Source: Pseudomonadota bacterium
Lineage (GTDB): Bacteria; Bdellovibrionota_C; UBA2361; SZUA-149; DAOLCO01
DNA: 64,000 nt
Direction: 5' to 3'
Assembly: GCA_027487795.1 (NCBI GenBank)
Contig: JAIYCX010000012.1
Coordinates: forward strand, 1-64,000
A program made the position numbers and the translations under genes. Positions within the stretch are counted from its first letter, which is position 1. Each line of letters starts with the position of its first letter. Of this stretch, positions 24,260 to 33,550 are shown in pieces. The notes under the pieces were generated by a model that saw nothing but the letters and a program-made list of their open reading frames with translations, did not search any database and was not told where the DNA came from.

Positions 24260-25588
24260 TCAGTTATTTAATAGCTCAAAAATTAAATTCCTAGTTGTGG
24301 CGTTATATATCTTACCTACTTCTAAATTTTTACTCAGTATAATTCCATTTTCGTACTTTAGTACTTGCTTTAGCTCTGACTCCTTAAGGCGCTCTGTCCA
24401 TTTTACTTCGATAGGCAAAAATCCTTTATCCTCTGGAATAACTAAATCAACTTCTCCCTCAGCTTTTATGTAATATAATTTATTATTTTCTCTTCTATAA
24501 TTAGCTATAACTACAGATTCAACTAATTGTGCTTCATTAAATTTAAAATCCTCAGACAATGCTTTTTCTTTTTGAAGTAGATGTAAAATAGCATTAGCGA
24601 TAAAGGGATCTGTGAAATGAAATCTCCTTTCTTTTTTAGGATATCCTGCGCGTTTGTTTTGATCATATGCTTGAAGAGTAATAAGAATATCTAGTCTTTC
24701 TAAATGATCTATATAATTAATTACAGTTTCGGTACTTAGACCTAATGATTCATTAGAAAGTTTACTGTACGATATTTGTGATCCGTATCTTTCAATAATT
24801 ACTCTTAATAAATCTATTAATTTATTTTTATCTTTATTCTTTCTTGTAAAATCTGATGTTATCCACTGTTGATAAGTCATATACGCAGATTTAAGACTTG
24901 AGCTATCCTTATAAAATAAGTTTATTGCTGAAAGATAGCCCCCTACTTTAAGATAGTCATTAAATAGGTTTTCGATTTCAAGATAGTATCGATTAGGCTC
25001 GGAAAGAAATTCTTTAGAGATTAAATTTACAAATTCTTTAAACTGTAGTGGAAATAATTGAATGTCACGTCCCGATATCCCTCTCCGATTAACTCCTGGA
25101 AATCCCTTTGCGCCGTCTTCTAATAATATTCTATCACTTCCAGTTAAGACCATTTTAGAATTAGCCGTCCATCCAAGATCAATTATCGCCTTGATTGTTA
25201 GTTGCCATTCCTTTATTCCACATACCTCGTCTATTATTACTATGTTTGGCTCAGCCCGATCTATTTCATTAAAGAATTCTCTTAAAGAGATTTCCAATTC
25301 TTTTCTGTCAGTAAACAGATCGCAGTTTATATAAATAGTATTTGTAGATTTTACTTTTTTTTCTAAGATCTCCTTTTTAATAAATTGTTTTAAGCTTGTA
25401 GTTTTACCAATCTGGCGGCCGGCATATAATAAATACACGCCCTCACTTATGATTTCTTGATCTAGCTTATAGTCGAAGATAAATTTTGAATTGTTTATGT
25501 CCTTCAGATGTTTATCAATTCCTAAAAACTTATCGATAGATTCCCACTGAGGGTTTGATTCAACTAGTCTTAAGTCGTAAATAGTCAT
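24260..25588 (-). CDS. AAA-family ATPase with DUF4143 domain
   Basis: 442 residues. P-loop GRQIGKTT near residue 58, Walker B IVIIDEV and sensor-like MVLTGSD. The C-terminal DUF4143 domain ends in EGEVDLVIPEDKGFLPIEVK, a PD-(D/E)xK-like arrangement. Proteins of this type are widespread, uncharacterised ATPases often found singly in accessory regions and suspected of roles in DNA processing or conflict. Monocistronic; divergent from the module at 25732-25988. A second, unrelated-length member lies at 28107. Confidence 0.82.
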   Translation of the reverse strand: MTIYDLRLVESNPQWESIDKFLGIDKHLKDINNSKFIFDYKLDQEIISEGVYLLYAGRQIGKTTSLKQFIKKEILEKKVKSTNTIYINCDLFTDRKELEISLREFFNEIDRAEPNIVIIDEVCGIKEWQLTIKAIIDLGWTANSKMVLTGSDRILLEDGAKGFPGVNRRGISGRDIQLFPLQFKEFVNLISKEFLSEPNRYYLEIENLFNDYLKVGGYLSAINLFYKDSSSLKSAYMTYQQWITSDFTRKNKDKNKLIDLLRVIIERYGSQISYSKLSNESLGLSTETVINYIDHLERLDILITLQAYDQNKRAGYPKKERRFHFTDPFIANAILHLLQKEKALSEDFKFNEAQLVESVVIANYRRENNKLYYIKAEGEVDLVIPEDKGFLPIEVKWTERLKESELKQVLKYENGIILSKNLEVGKIYNATTRNLIFELLNN

Positions 25589-25731
25589 AAATACAATAGG
25601 TTATAAGTTTATTCGATGATATCTGATAAATTTATAAGATGCAATAAGATAAAAATAGATACATAAATTAAGTCGTTTAGCCTATTTTAGATCTGAGTTG
25701 CTAGAGGGGATTTTTTATATTTGTTTGTCGG

Positions 25732-25988
25732 AGACTGAAGCCACCGTGATTTTCGGAACTTACCTTCCGTTAGCTACTCTCAGTCAAACAGCTCAACATT
25801 CATATACGAGAATCACGAGTTCTCGTGAACACACAGGAATATTTCTCCTGTTAGTAGAAAGTTGATATACCGTTTGAATCTGGGAATAGTAAATAGTAAT
25901 AAGTATTTAAATAGATTCTACAACTCGTCTGTGATAGTTATTATTTTGAAAGTACTAGAAATACCTAACTAGTACAATAATATGTTAG
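25732..25988 (+). promoter_or_regulatory. Conserved upstream module, copy 2, with core motif of element D
   Basis: Begins with ACTGAAGCCACCG and TTTCGGAACTT (25734-25766), the same blocks as in element D at 20343-20371, but without the long arms. A small hairpin ACGAGAA/TTCTCGT follows. From 25861 it matches 20577-20702, including the inverted repeat GTACTAG-N10-CTAGTAC (25952-25975, perfect) next to TACAATAAT. It precedes the broken gene at 26012. The rest of the gap 25589-26011 shows no gene. Confidence 0.6.
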
Positions 25989-26011
25989 TTTGATTTACTA
26001 GGTAATATAAA

Positions 26012-26499
26012 ATGGCGTTTACGAATAGGGATAAAAATAAAATAGATTCTGAAATTGATTTACTCAATTATTTAGATTCAAGCTCCCTTTTTGCAATAAT
26101 TAAGATGATAAACCAGAGATTCTCGAGTTAGATTATTGGCGCGAGCTAACTTCACTTATTGCAATAAATATAGAACCAAGTTTTATACTCGGTAGCGAAC
26201 ATTTGTCTCTTTTGCTGTCTAAACTAACGGACAATTTACAGGCAATTATTTTGTATGGTGTAGACTCAACATGTATCGATTCAAAATTATTTACTAAATT
26301 TACAAAGCTAGAACAGCTTTGCCTTGAATCGGGAAGGGGATATAATAATACTTACCTCAGCGTGAAAATTGAAAAAAGCGCCGTTGAAAAACTTTCTTCG
26401 GATTTAAATTTAAAAACTTTTCGATTTGGAGAGTCTTCAAGTCTTTGGGATCACGAATGTTATGATGGTAAATCTTGGACTGAAAATAATTATAAGTAA
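26012..26499 (+). pseudogene. Hypothetical protein gene with a one-base frameshift
   Basis: ATG 26012 gives MAFTNRDKNKIDSEIDLLNY and continues to IIK near 26100, then meets TAG. The other frame takes over with DDKPEILELDYWRELTSLIA and runs to the stop at 26497, ending DHECYDGKSWTENNYK. Adding one A in the AA at about 26102 restores a protein of roughly 162 residues. No family recognised; a soluble immunity- or effector-like protein is possible, only from its setting. It shares its upstream module with the gene at 20762. Confidence 0.7.
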
Positions 26500-26577
26500 G
26501 TACAAAACTAACTATACGTTTTTCACAAATTGCTAAGCAACTGCGAAAACCTTACCGTCAATCCGCATCTCGAAAAT

Positions 26578-27081
26578 ATGCTAACCTTAACCAAGAAAAC
26601 ACATAATGGAATAATAGTTAGTCCAAGGTTCCCTGCAAAGTGCGTAAAAATTGATGCTGGAATATTTGAAAAATTGGTAGACATACAAAAGTCCTTGCCT
26701 CAAGATCTAAATATTATTCTAACACGGGGATATGAAGATCCTAATAGCCTACTAGGTATTTCCAGAAAAATATTGCGATATGTTGGAAAAGTTTCTTTCT
26801 CGATAATTTATCCAAGTCGCTTAAATGAGATATCTGAAATATTTGTACCAAATGGCCATGATAAGAATGGAAAACATATAGATATATCAATTGCTATTCA
26901 AAATAAAAATACAAATTGGCTGCCATTCGGAGTATTTACCTCTCCTCGGGTAATTGCCAAAGTTGAAAAAGAATATGAAGATGTAATTTCACTACTTGGA
27001 AACAAAATACTTGCCAAAGGTGGTAGGCTTCATAATAATCGGCTTGAACGTCTGCAAATGCATGTCGACTTTGCGGATTAA
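26578..27081 (+). CDS. Putative M15-like (D-Ala-D-Ala dipeptidase type) protein
   Basis: 167 residues from ATG 26578; the longer frame from a TTG at 26530 runs through a hairpin and is disfavoured. NIILTRGYEDP, NGHDKNGKHIDISI and LQMHVDFAD resemble the Zn-binding pattern of peptidase M15/VanX enzymes (His-x6-Asp-like plus a late His), which cleave D-Ala-D-Ala dipeptides. No signal peptide seen. The match is motif-level only and key spacing is not certain, so it may be an inactive relative. Preceded by a hairpin at 26509-26550 sharing a 16-bp block with 21593. Confidence 0.45.
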   Translation: MLTLTKKTHNGIIVSPRFPAKCVKIDAGIFEKLVDIQKSLPQDLNIILTRGYEDPNSLLGISRKILRYVGKVSFSIIYPSRLNEISEIFVPNGHDKNGKHIDISIAIQNKNTNWLPFGVFTSPRVIAKVEKEYEDVISLLGNKILAKGGRLHNNRLERLQMHVDFAD

Positions 27082-27110
27082 AAAATCAATTAAAAAAATG
27101 GACTTAGCAA

Positions 27111-27848
27111 ATGGATCTTAACATCAACGGAAAAAGAGCTCTTGTCTTTGCATCTTCTGAAGGTCTAGGCAAAGCTATTGCTAAAGAACTTGTAGCTGAA
27201 GGTGCAAAAGTGATTATAAGCTCACGCAACTCAGAAAAACTTGCATCTGCTGCTAAGGAAATTAATGCTGTTGATTTTATTCCCTGTGATCTTTTAGTTA
27301 AAGGAGCGGCGCGTGATCTGACCAGAGCTGCTATTGAAAAACTTGGAGGCCTAGATATATTAGTAACTAATGCGGGCGGGCCCCCAACAGGTCTATTTAA
27401 AGATATTACAACAGAGCAGTGGGAATCTTCTTACCAATCATTATTTATGAGTCTTGTTGAAGCAGTTCAAGTGGCATTACCAGAAATGTCAAAGACTGGA
27501 TGGGGACGCATACTCATGGTCACTTCAGTTGCGGCAAAAGAACCTATTGCAAATCTGACAATATCAAGTTCCTTGCGAGCTGGTGTGCATGGACTAGTAA
27601 ATGCTGTGAGTAAAGAAATCGGTGTTAATGGTATTACCATCAATGCACTAATGCCAACATTCACAGCCACTGAAAGACTAAAAGAATTGAGGCCGAATGC
27701 TGAAGATTTGATCAGCAAAATTCCAATGAGGCGGCTCGGTAAACCTGAAGAACTTGGAAAGTTAACCGCATTCTTGGCTTCTGATCATGCAGGCTTTATA
27801 ACAGGTCAAGCAATTGCATACGATGGTGGATCATTAGCCGGTATATAG
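27111..27848 (+). CDS. SDR-family oxidoreductase with altered catalytic residues
   Basis: 245 residues. Classical Rossmann start (RALVFASSEGLGKAIAKEL) and NAG motif (VTNAGGPPTG), ending with the SDR C-terminal signature ITGQAIAYDGGS. After the catalytic Ser (VTSVAA), the positions of the usual Tyr and Lys hold Ser and Arg (ISSSLRAGVHG), as in a known FabG-like subfamily that lacks YxxxK. It may still use NAD(P)H with a different mechanism, or act as a non-catalytic protein. Substrate unknown. It starts 29 bp after the M15-like gene. Confidence 0.8.
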   Translation: MDLNINGKRALVFASSEGLGKAIAKELVAEGAKVIISSRNSEKLASAAKEINAVDFIPCDLLVKGAARDLTRAAIEKLGGLDILVTNAGGPPTGLFKDITTEQWESSYQSLFMSLVEAVQVALPEMSKTGWGRILMVTSVAAKEPIANLTISSSLRAGVHGLVNAVSKEIGVNGITINALMPTFTATERLKELRPNAEDLISKIPMRRLGKPEELGKLTAFLASDHAGFITGQAIAYDGGSLAGI

Positions 27849-28106
27849 ACTAACTACATTGTGAAAAATTTAACTTTAATAAAACCAAATAAATTGTTCT
27901 ATCGTTTAGATTAAGGAAACTTTTTGGATCTTTGGGGCTTAAGTGGAGATCGTGACTATTCTTATCGCTAATATTAGGTGTTTTTAAAGTAGTTTTTTAA
28001 GAATTATGAACCCTATTTATAATGATTCTCACCTTAAATATTGAGTTCATCGATTAATATTGCTAGCAATTCTAATTAAAATACTGGCAAAGAATGATTT
28101 TGACAT

Positions 28107-29549
28107 ATGAAACGAAAAGCCCTAATTAATTTAAAGGAGTGGTTCTGCGAGAATAAGCGGAAGCCTTTAATATTAAGGGGACCTAGACAAGTTGGTAAAA
28201 CGACATTAGTCAGGGACTTTGCGAAGATAGAAAAATTAACCCTACATGAAATTAATCTTGAAAGATATCAGAATCTAAGAGAGATCATCGCTCACTCACA
28301 AGTAGATAATTTCATAAAAGAAGTACAGATGATTTGCTCTAAAGGAGCAGTTAATGGCCCTGAATCAATACTATTCATAGACGAGATTCAGGCAATACCA
28401 GAGGCACTACAATTTTTAAGGTACCTTTACGAAGATTATCCGAATCTACCAGTTATAGCTGCTGGTTCTTTGCTTGAGTTCGCACTACAAGATAAAACCA
28501 ATGCATTTTCTATGCCTGTTGGCAGAGTCAGTTACCAGTTTATGGGTCCCTGTACATTTAATGAGTACTTAGAAGAAGTGGAAGATGATGATGAATTAAT
28601 CGACTATCTTTCAAGCTACCAAATTGGATCAACTTTTTCAGCGCAAATACATGAGAGATTAATGGCGCGATTAAGGTCTTACTTAATTATTGGAGGTATG
28701 CCGGAAGCTCTTCAGTCTTTTGTTGATACAGAGAACTATGCATTTTCACAAAAAATTCTAACCTCGATAGTATTGACTTATCATGATGATTTTTTAAAGT
28801 ACTCAAGAAAAACATCTCTTCATAACCTTCAAAAGATTCTAGATCATACGCCTCTAAACATAGGTAAAGAAGTTAGTTATGAAGAAATAGATAAGCATGA
28901 AGAAATAGCAGATTTGAGGTCCGCAATTGAAATGCTTGATATGGCTGGTATACTTAATCTTGCTTACGGAACTAATGCAATTAAACCGTCTCTCTGTTCG
29001 GGAGTTGATGAAAGAAAATTCAAAAGTTATTTTCTTGATTGTGGTGTTTTAAATGCATTATCTAGAATCTCAGCTCAACCGTCTGAGATAAGAATTTTTA
29101 ATGAAAAGATTAGCTGTGAGCAATTTATAGCGCAACATCTAAAGTACTTAGGACCATACTATCAACCTCCTGAACTATTCTATCCTCTAATAGAAGAACT
29201 AGAAGAAGGGAAAGAAAAAGAAATTGATTTTTTATTTCAATACGGAAATCATATTATCCCGATAATAATAGAAGCTGAAAATAAAAATGTAGTACGATCG
29301 TTTTATAATTACATAACTCGTACTAATGAAAATCTTGCTGTACATTTTCATTTAAACTTACCGTCCCTGCAAGAAGTTGAAATTCCCTCGATCGATAAAA
29401 AAGAAGATAATAAAAAAATAAGTTTATTATCTTTGCCAATATATCTGATTGGAGAATTAGAAAGGCTTATCAAGGAGTCAGATCTTCTAATTGAAACTTC
29501 ATTACCAAATGCTTGGCCTTCGGATGGAGATTCGCCAAATCAGTACTAG
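28107..29549 (+). CDS. AAA-family ATPase with DUF4143 domain
   Basis: 480 residues. P-loop RGPRQVGKTTLVRDF near residues 24-38, Walker B SILFIDEIQAIPEAL and sensor VIAAGSLLEF, typical AAA_14. The DUF4143 region ends with a nuclease-like EKEIDFLFQYGNHIIPIIIE. Unlike the shorter paralogue at 24260, this is the standard 'GPRQVGKTT' subtype. Role unknown; such genes are often acquired singly. The 258-bp gap before it shows no gene. Confidence 0.85.
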   Translation: MKRKALINLKEWFCENKRKPLILRGPRQVGKTTLVRDFAKIEKLTLHEINLERYQNLREIIAHSQVDNFIKEVQMICSKGAVNGPESILFIDEIQAIPEALQFLRYLYEDYPNLPVIAAGSLLEFALQDKTNAFSMPVGRVSYQFMGPCTFNEYLEEVEDDDELIDYLSSYQIGSTFSAQIHERLMARLRSYLIIGGMPEALQSFVDTENYAFSQKILTSIVLTYHDDFLKYSRKTSLHNLQKILDHTPLNIGKEVSYEEIDKHEEIADLRSAIEMLDMAGILNLAYGTNAIKPSLCSGVDERKFKSYFLDCGVLNALSRISAQPSEIRIFNEKISCEQFIAQHLKYLGPYYQPPELFYPLIEELEEGKEKEIDFLFQYGNHIIPIIIEAENKNVVRSFYNYITRTNENLAVHFHLNLPSLQEVEIPSIDKKEDNKKISLLSLPIYLIGELERLIKESDLLIETSLPNAWPSDGDSPNQY

Positions 29550-29605
29550 CCTAAAGACAAAGTTTTTTTAACCCTCACTGACTAAGCTGAAACGGCAAGC
29601 CATAC

Positions 29606-31433
29606 TCATATGGTCTCTCTTACAACCCATGCAGCAATCGAATGATTACTAGTAGAATCTACTTTTACAAGACCATAGTTATTAGCAGCTTCTCTTTCAT
29701 TTAGATTAAGCACATTCAAACCATGACTTGGAACAATCGCGTTTTCTGCATTTATCAACTTCTCACCCGTTAAGCGAGTCATATTAATAACAACAGATTC
29801 ATTAGATGATCCAAAGTTTGCAATCAACAAATTATTCTGATGACCAATCCAAGTATTATAAGATCCTGCGAGACTATTTCCAATAGGTGGTACTAAAGGA
29901 ACTGCATACAAATAATAGATACCGCCATTATTTCTTCGTTTATATTGCATCAGATTAGCAAATACTGAATTTAGAGAATTTGACTTCACTACAACAAGAC
30001 CTTTTTCGCCTGGAACATACTCCTCTACAATAAAATGTGATGTACCTTTTGCATTTAAAGAAACTGTTCTTTCAAAAAGCTTAGTGCCAGTTGTAGAATA
30101 GGCGATTACGGTGACCGACTCTGCTGTATCTTGAACATTTGATAATTCCAATATAGCAGAGGAATCTTTATTGTCATAAACAACTCCTATTGTTTCACCT
30201 GTAGGAATGAAAGAGGGAAGATAAGCTGCTCCCTCAAAAGAGTTTATTCCACTTGCATTATCTGCAAAGTATCTCGTTGAATCTACCTTGAATCTTGCAG
30301 TTGTATCATTAGGGTAGCCATTCTACAAAGCCGACAATATTTGGTCCGACTTCGTGCATAGCGATATCTTTTCTAGAATTCGCATCTAAGAAGACATTAA
30401 CTTGTTTAAGTTCTATACCATCAGCTCGCCAAAATTTAAGAACTCCTGACTGAGCGGTCGAGTTATTATTAATAATCTGTACCCAACTTCCGACTGTATT
30501 TTGAGCATCACTAGGAGAAGCACTTGGGTTAAAAGTATTCAGTGGCAAGTATTGTGTGCCTCTAATAGGAGGAGTCGCTGGTATTGCTAAGGCAAAATCA
30601 TAGCCACTGCTCTTTGTAGAACTTTTATAATAAACCATAGTACCAGTTAAATCACCAGGTTCTCCATCACTTTCAGAACAAACTGTCCCGTAATTATTCA
30701 ACTTACGTGATTGAAAATCGTGGACTAACAAGTCTTTTTGTAATCCACTTGATAACTGAAAAGTATAATTCTCTTCAGCTTCGCCAAATAAATTAAGAAC
30801 TTGAGTTTGTACATTTAAATCTCGGTTACTTGTATTTAACTGCTCATAAATATTGGCCATACTTCGACCAAGCGGATCTATTAAAAACCCATTCCAAGGT
30901 GCGCAGATTTTATTCTCATAAATAGGTAAATGACTACGTCTATCAAGAGGATTAGTTCCGGTAGAAAGTTCTTCTCTATCAGCAATTCCATCTAAATCAG
31001 AATCTAACAATAGTGGACTTGTACCTATATTTCTTTCTTCCTGATCATTAATTCCATCTCCGTCAGTATCAACTGCTCCATTAACAACCGCAAAGTAGAT
31101 TTTATTAGACTCTAAGCTTTCATTTCCGTAACTGTCTATTGCAGTAACTGCCGCAAAGTAAGATCCATTTTGTAAATTACTTATCACATATGAAGTAGTA
31201 TATATCGTCGTGGTAGAAAAATACGAACCTTCATTCGCTCTACCAAGCTTAACAAAATAATGTGAAAGATCAGTTAGAGGACTATTATTAATATTAGCTG
31301 TTGGTGCATCCCATTGTAAATTAATGGACGCAAAAGCACATTCTAAACAAGCTAGATGTATAAAGAATGTCAAAGTAAGGAAAGATAGGAGAACTTCTAA
31401 ATATTTTTTAATGCTATTCACAAAATACATCAT
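29606..31433 (-). pseudogene. Secreted fibronectin-III / calcium-binding TSP3-repeat protein, frameshifted
   Basis: Reading from 31433: signal peptide to about residue 35 (ending AFAS), an Fn3 domain (LQWDAPTANINNSPL through AVTAIDSYGNES) and thrombospondin type 3 calcium loops (VDTDGDGINDQEE, DSDLDGIADREE). A long beta-rich region follows, ending at a stop at 30309. The frame then resumes in another phase with NDTTARFKVDSTRYF and continues without a stop to 29606 (ending SIAAWVVRETI). A single added base, or a two-base loss, around 30322-30330 explains the split. Restored, it would be an exported calcium-binding protein of about 600 residues. Confidence 0.75.
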
Positions 31434-31521
31434 AAATTAAATTACCTAAGTTTAGTCGGCTATCAATTGTCAAAGCTTGAGTTCTTTATAAAATAGCTGT
31501 AGTAAGATTTAGGACTATATT

Positions 31522-31729
31522 ATGAAAAAATCTTATCTTTTAGCCGCCATAATTGGATATTCATGCTTCGCCACTGATGCGGAAGCAGTGAGCACAACTC
31601 CTCGTCCCAGTAGTAGTTAGGAGCAGAAGTCCTAGTCCTAGTAGAAGTAATAGTCCTAGCCAAAGTGTTAGCCCAAGCCCATCTGCTTATAAAATGCCTC
31701 AAAGGCCAACTAATCTTCGTATCAATTAG
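31522..31729 (+). pseudogene. Small secreted Ser/Arg/Pro-rich protein, frameshifted
   Basis: ATG 31522 gives a signal peptide (MKKSYLLAAIIGYSCFATDA), then STTPRPSSS and a stop. The shifted frame continues with RSRSPSPSRSNSPSQSVSPS and ends in MPQRPTNLRIN at 31729. One extra or missing base near 31607-31617 joins them into about 68 residues. Low complexity makes the frame call less certain than for the other broken genes. Confidence 0.55.
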
Positions 31730-31744
31730 TTATCCATAAAAATA

Positions 31745-31767
31745 GCCCGTGAATACTAACCACGGGC
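31745..31767 (-). terminator. Rho-independent terminator of the 451-residue gene
   Basis: GCCCGTG-N9-CACGGGC; on the minus strand it is followed by TATTTTTA, a T-rich tract. It lies 24 bp beyond the stop of the minus-strand gene 31791-33146. Confidence 0.75.
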
Positions 31768-31790
31768 ATTAAAAAACATTTCTCAATGTT

Positions 31791-33146
31791 TCAAGTATTT
31801 ATTTTATCAGCAACAAGAGCACCAAAAGCTGATAGTAGATATCTATGACCCTTACCGTAGTGACTCTGATCTAACACTATCAATGGATAGAGAGAATGAA
31901 TAAATGAACTCATACTTTTCTTGATAGATAGCGAGTTCCGAAGTTCAATTTCACTCCAAGACTTTTCTTTAGCTCTCATTACAAGAGCATATCTTAGAAT
32001 AGTTATGCGATCTCTAGATACGAGTGAACTAATTCCTTTCACAGCTACTTCAACTAAGCGACGTCTGAGACTCTGTAAATGATCTTCAATCAAGTATGCA
32101 GTTTTAACAGCTTCGCGACCAAGCTCTGAAAGCTCAATCCAATAAGCTACTGCATCATTATTAATCAGACCATCATCTCTACTTCTTTTTTGAATAAGTC
32201 CGTTATGTAACAAAGCTCTATAAGTAGGAGTGAATTCTCTGCTAATCACATCCTCAAATGAAGTCCAAGTCCTTGGATGACTGAAAGTAACTGGACAGTC
32301 TGTTACTAGACTTATTACCGATTCATAAAGAAGAAAATCTATTAAATCAAATTGTGCAGTCCTATTTAAAGCTATTAGCAATAGCATTTGATTAGCGCTT
32401 AAAGCATTTTCACTCTGTTGCTTTTGGAAGGCCGTAGTTGAATAAAACTCCTTCTCTAAAGCACGCCAAAGTTCTAACCCAAGCTGATTCAATGTATACT
32501 TCTTATAATACCACCCCCTATTTGCATCATAAACAAAAGGAGAAAGAGAATCTAAGATAGAATGAAGTCTTGTTTTGGTTTTTAATTCCGACCTAATATT
32601 AGCCTCGTAATTGCCTGCTGTTCTATGTTTTTTATCAGCAAGAAATTTTAGAACTTGCCGAGCTTTATACTTGTCCTCTGCTCTTAAGTATTTAACTGCT
32701 TGCAGCACAAAAAGCTTTCGAATAAGCAATAGAAAATCTGAACAAAATTCAATTTTGACAGCAGCTTGTTCAAGAGAATATTCTACTCGATCAGATACTA
32801 TAGAATCTGAGCCATCCTCTAAATAATTTTCCAAAAGTTGTCCTGATTCAACAGCCCTTGAAATTGATTTAGCTACTACACTTTTAAGAACCTCAAGGTA
32901 TATTTCAGGAATACACTTCTCAGATATACTTGAAGCATGTTCAGAAATTCCTAAAACTTTCTTAGTTAAAGCCTGCTCTAAGCATGTTTTGCTTGAGCTA
33001 TGCTTAAGATCATTATTAACTATAACACGAAACTTAGCGCCGACCCCTCGATAGCTAAGCCTAGTTTGATATTCAGCCCAAAGAGCAAGATTACCTGAAA
33101 CAACAAAACTATGAGTAAGAAGGTCAAAAGGAAGATTAGCAAACAT
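31791..33146 (-). CDS. Hypothetical protein
   Basis: 451 residues, soluble, predominantly helical, no recognised domain or motif. Mildly basic, with many Leu/Ser/Arg. A segment near GLIQKRSRDDGLINNDAVAY and YWIELSELGREAVK looks like a winged-helix-type fragment, but I cannot support DNA binding. It has its own terminator. Its upstream region (33147-33550) is shared with the divergent 232-residue gene and is rich in hairpins. Confidence 0.65.
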   Translation of the reverse strand: MFANLPFDLLTHSFVVSGNLALWAEYQTRLSYRGVGAKFRVIVNNDLKHSSSKTCLEQALTKKVLGISEHASSISEKCIPEIYLEVLKSVVAKSISRAVESGQLLENYLEDGSDSIVSDRVEYSLEQAAVKIEFCSDFLLLIRKLFVLQAVKYLRAEDKYKARQVLKFLADKKHRTAGNYEANIRSELKTKTRLHSILDSLSPFVYDANRGWYYKKYTLNQLGLELWRALEKEFYSTTAFQKQQSENALSANQMLLLIALNRTAQFDLIDFLLYESVISLVTDCPVTFSHPRTWTSFEDVISREFTPTYRALLHNGLIQKRSRDDGLINNDAVAYWIELSELGREAVKTAYLIEDHLQSLRRRLVEVAVKGISSLVSRDRITILRYALVMRAKEKSWSEIELRNSLSIKKSMSSFIHSLYPLIVLDQSHYGKGHRYLLSAFGALVADKINT

Positions 33147-33550
33147 TTTTTCGACTCGCTAAAAAATATTTTTGAAACACTGACAAAACCAGTAGTGTGA
33201 TAAACTACTGGGTTTGTCTAGTTACTCATCTACCCTACATATAAAGGAGTTAAGGATATTCTATTGATAGAATTCGGTAAACGATATCTCAATTTTTGTA
33301 ATTAAGAATTTAATAAATTGCCGATATTGAGAGTTTAGTTAAAAACTTTTTAACTAAACTTACCGGCCTTAAATCACCACCCTTTCAAACACTAAAATAA
33401 TATGATATAAGTCTAGCAAATTTATACTTTGGGTAGAGCGAAAAAAGGTTAGTTGCTCACTTTTGAAATGAAAGTTTCAGATGTGAGCAATGGTTGAAGA
33501 CTGGTGTACAGTCTCCAAAGCTCAGGTTTATTAGTTAAAGGAGCCATAAC
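33147..33550. other. 404-bp divergent intergenic region with three hairpins
   Basis: Hairpin 1 at 33182-33218: 15-bp arms (GACAAAACCAGTAGT with ACTACTGGGTTTGTC, one mismatch). Hairpin 2 at 33332-33360: perfect 14-bp arms (AGTTTAGTTAAAAA and TTTTTAACTAAACT) with a one-base loop. Hairpin 3 at 33453-33490: TTGCTCAC/GTGAGCAA enclosing TGAAA/TTTCA, followed by AGACTG/CAGTCT near 33497-33513. The last two stems lie in the presumed leader of the gene at 33551. Confidence 0.65.

Noticed and set aside
21166-26550. Definite integron cassette array
   Set aside because: No integrase, R boxes not canonical and gene directions mixed; kept only as a hypothesis.
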